From CADEED01 sp963842515 (GTDB lineage Bacteria > Pseudomonadota > Gammaproteobacteria > Steroidobacterales > Steroidobacteraceae), in contig CAWJGO010000005.1 of assembly GCA_963842515.1 (NCBI GenBank), positions 669,218 through 733,217 on the forward strand: a stretch of DNA of 64,000 bases, read 5' to 3'. Positions 61,535-64,000 of the stretch are shown here, piece after piece (position 1 is the stretch's first letter; each line of letters begins with the position of its first letter). The notes beneath the pieces were generated by a model. The model searched no databases. It worked only from the letters and a program-made list of their open reading frames with translations, and was not told where the DNA came from. Both the position numbers and the translations under genes were made by a program.

Positions 61535-61906
61535 GTGACTTTCGCCTTCGAGGCGGGACACGCAGTGGAGGTGGATTATGGCGATATCGCTGCAAAGTCC
61601 GCGCGGCACGGCAAACGCCGCGCCATCCCTGGGACAATCTGCGCGACCTGTATTTGGAGCCGATGAACGTCACGATCACCGAAGCGGCCGAAGCCTTGGG
61701 CGTGAGCCGCAAGCATGTCTGGCGATCTCGTGCAGAATGGTCGCGCGCCGGTCACGCCGGACATGGCGATGCGCCTCGCCGCGGTCTTTTCGACCGAGCC
61801 GGAAGTTTGGGTGAATCTGCAGGCGCAGAACCGCCCTGTGGGACGTGAGCCGAAAGGCGCGCCCGAAAGTGAAGCCGCTGCGACAAGCGGCGTGATCGGT
61901 AGATAG
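61535..61906 (+). pseudogene. Broken HigBA toxin-antitoxin module
   Basis: The first 54 bases encode VTFAFEAGHAVEVDYGDI, the usual end of a RelE/HigB toxin. From about 61610 a HigA antitoxin is readable: RHPWDNLRDLYLEPMNVTIT, then EAAEALGVSRKHV, with the frame breaking at about 61720, then VNLQAQN preceded by NGRAPVTPDMAMRLAAVF. The HTH region is intact on both sides of the shift. The toxin is truncated and the antitoxin frameshifted, so the pair cannot work. Confidence 0.65.
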
Positions 61907-62115
61907 GACAGAAGCCAGACGGCATGCCAACGCCGCCCGTCAGGAGCACGGCAGACCGAGTTCTGGCGTGGTTGCGCGCATGCGGAGGCCGTAAAGTTGC
62001 TGGAATCGCTGACAAGGGATTATCCCGGCATTGGGCCTGCCGCCGTCTCCCGGCGACCCGTCATTCTCCGTGCTGCTTGAATCAAACGCGCAATTTCGCG
62101 CGCTCGTTCAAGAAG
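61907..62115. other. Short region without an assignable gene
   Basis: Two overlapping plus-strand open frames are present. One includes GDPSFSVLLESNAQFRALVQ and EARGEVRAKHMTIE, which has the feel of a small antitoxin or regulator tail, but I cannot name the family. No ribosome site is evident. It lies between the HigBA relic and the convergent TPR pseudogene. Confidence 0.35.
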
Positions 62116-64000
62116 CTAGAGGCGAAGTCCGCGCGAAGCACATGACCATAGAGGCAGACGGAACAACGATGCCAGATCGCCCTGACGCGTTTTGCCGATC
62201 AACGGCCCATAGATTGCTGGCCATATAGCCCAATGCGTTATGAGCTCGGTGAATCGCGGATCGTCATGAAGAAAGTCGAGCAACGGATCGACAGCCACTG
62301 AGGTGAGAGCGGTCGCGCGTTCGGCCACTGCACGGTCCATCCATCGCAATGTGTTATCCGCGTCATGCAGGGCCGCGTAGATCATGGCGATGCTGTGGGC
62401 GGACACTGAATCCGTTTTGCTTAGCTCGAGGATGCGCCGCGCGAGCTCAGCACGAGCTTCGTCAATCTCGCCACACAAGGCGAGCGCCTGCCCTAAATCC
62501 CTCACTGCCCATCGTGTGAATCGCCCGCACCTTCAATTCGTCGATCACCTGGGCACAGGCACCCTTCGCGAGCAGTGTCCGAATGAAAAACCCGCGCGCG
62601 AGATCAAAATTGCCGTCCAGCGCGAGGATGCGGTGCAGCTCTGCGATAGCCTCTGTCATAGTGACGCATGTACATCAGCTGATAGCGCCGCTGCGGGCCG
62701 TGAAGAGACCACAGGCTCAAGTCGCTGCGCGTGCAAAAACTGCTCGCGACTACCCTCAAGATTGCCCTGCGCGCTGAATATCACTCCCCGAGAAGTAGAT
62801 CGATGAAGATTGGATCCATCGCAGCCGCACGATCAAGATCTTCGAGGGCGCCCTGCGCGTCCAGCTGTAGACGACCCGAATCTGCGCGCGGGCGGTGTAA
62901 GCTGCCGCGAGCTGCGGATCGAGGGAGAGCGATCGGTCGGCGGCGGCGCGCGCGAGCGGGAAAACCTCGCGCGGCGCTCGTGAGCCGATAACCGCGAGCA
63001 GCGAATAGCTGCTCAGCGAGCCCAGCGTAGGCGAGCGCGTAGGCTGGATCGCGCCTGATGGCCCGCTCGGAACCCAAATCGCTTGCAACAGCGTCGCTTC
63101 CGTCAAGCGCGTGAACGCGAATCGGCCGCTCGCGTACAGGCTGTAGGCCTCCGGAATCCTGCGCGTTTCCCGTCTCAACTCACGGGAATTGCGGCCAGAT
63201 GTTCGCAGCGCGAGCGCGTCTGCAATGCGCATGGCAATCGCATCCTGCACGTCAAAAATGTCTGTGAACGGCTGGTCGAATCGCGACCAGAGCTGACGGC
63301 CGTCTGCAACGCGAAGGAGTCGGATGCATACTCAACCATATCTGCCGCTGCATCAACCCGTCGAGTACGACATCCACGTGGAGCTCACGGCCGGCAGCGA
63401 CCAGTTCTGGTCATACTGCGAAACAACGACTGAACTCAGCGGCGAAATCATCTGATCGCCGCTGCGCGAGGTGATGAGTGAATCTGCCATTCCCAATTCC
63501 AGTGACAAGTTGCGTTCGGTCGGAGCAGGGGTTTAAAGGGCATGATTGCCAATGTTTGTTCGGGCGCGGGCGACGACGTTGAAATATGCGTATCAACGAT
63601 GCGGTCATCGCAACCATTGCGAGCACAACCGCTACGCCACTGACGACATGCCCAGGGGTTTTAACGTGGCTGCGCTTGGCGCTGCACATCGGACGCGCGG
63701 CCGATATGCCTGCTCTCCATCGGCAACGCCGCAGGTTCGCGCCGCTTGACTGCTGCGATAAACCTATAGCCCTTGCGAGGGAGCGTCACGAATGCTCAAC
63801 GCTCGCCTCGCGTCTCGCCCGAACAGCTGCCGTAGCGATGAGATGACCTAAGGCTGTTTTCCTCGACGACGACCCCGGCCGAGCACCGAGCAGCGTTTCC
63901 TTTTCCAGCGGCTCGCCGGCGTCATGCCAGGCAACACAAGCGCGTCGAACGCCTTGCCCGTCACGGACGGAGTGGCTGCCGTCGCGGCGCGCAAGTCTCT
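62116..64000 (-). pseudogene. Winged-helix/TolB/TPR regulator (CadC-like), multiply frameshifted
   Basis: Recoverable pieces, reading upstream to downstream: a winged-helix DNA-binding domain (AFDALVLPG at the window edge; EENSLRSSHR-type region; TLPRKGYRFIAAVKR), a membrane helix (VVSGVAVVLAMVAMTASLI), LAIMPFKPL, then LGMADSLITSRSGDQMISPL, GRELHVDVVLDG, LRVADGRQLW-like sequence, IFDVQDAIAMRIADALAL, and TPR helices (RAIRRDPAYALAYAGLAEQL, MTEAIAELHRILALD). The order is that of membrane-bound ToxR/CadC-type regulators with TPR tails. More than five frame changes are needed. The start lies near or past base 64000. Confidence 0.75.

Overview
The window is a GC-rich (roughly two thirds G+C) gammaproteobacterial chromosome segment. 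The housekeeping gene orders point that way: purN-purM facing DUF2066, a CDP-alcohol phosphatidyltransferase and hda; rsxB next to nth; metG near apbC-dcd; udg next to rimI; and aceE-aceF-lpd with a lipoyl domain on E3. Secreted polysaccharide enzymes, TonB-receptor remains and REP-like repeats would suit a Steroidobacterales/Nevskiales/Xanthomonadales-type soil or plant-matter bacterium. That placement is inference from gene content and was not searched.

Region 1 (1-12.5 kb) is accessory. It holds a MerR regulator and glutathione transferase, a secreted glycoside-hydrolase-like protein, an SDR enzyme, a RibD-fold reductase, a DUF1761/SRPBCC pair, and a tightly overlapped minus-strand operon. 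Starting upstream, that operon carries a PEP-mutase family enzyme, a gutted GH10 xylanase, a GNAT acetyltransferase, a GH43 hydrolase, a DUF1080-esterase fusion and an AraC regulator. It looks like a hemicellulose-use locus whose xylanase has lost its catalytic domain. Region 2 (12.5-19.5 kb) has an adaptor/ATPase/permease efflux system, nadC, a PuuD-like membrane protein, an in-frame DUF1289-monothiol glutaredoxin fusion, rnt and pyrC.

Region 3 (19.5-46.9 kb) is core. It runs through the pyruvate dehydrogenase operon, nth-rsxB-metG, the twitching ATPases pilT and pilU with a HEAT-repeat/Ser-Thr kinase upstream, apbC-dcd, purine genes, hda, wrbA, acyP, a lytic transglycosylase, proS, pssA, udg and rimI. 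Three intergenic sites (12.47, 32.36 and 36.86 kb) hold related REP-like palindromes with conserved inner boxes and exchangeable arms.

Region 4 (47.2-56.3 kb) is a minus-strand lipid-modification operon. It has two cyclopropane-synthase-type methyltransferases, a flavin oxidase, DUF1365, DUF1295, DUF2878, DUF6134 and a Blc lipocalin, with a two-component system just upstream. The gene set matches operons that RpoE/ChrR-type factors control in other proteobacteria, but no such sigma factor is present here.

Region 5 (56.2-64 kb) is decayed. A GNAT fragment, a TonB-dependent receptor, a GH105 hydrolase, a transposase tail, a HigBA module and a winged-helix/TolB/TPR regulator are all recognisable, and all are frameshifted or truncated. 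Either this is a genomic graveyard or the base calls are poor here. No tRNA, rRNA or CRISPR array was seen in the window.
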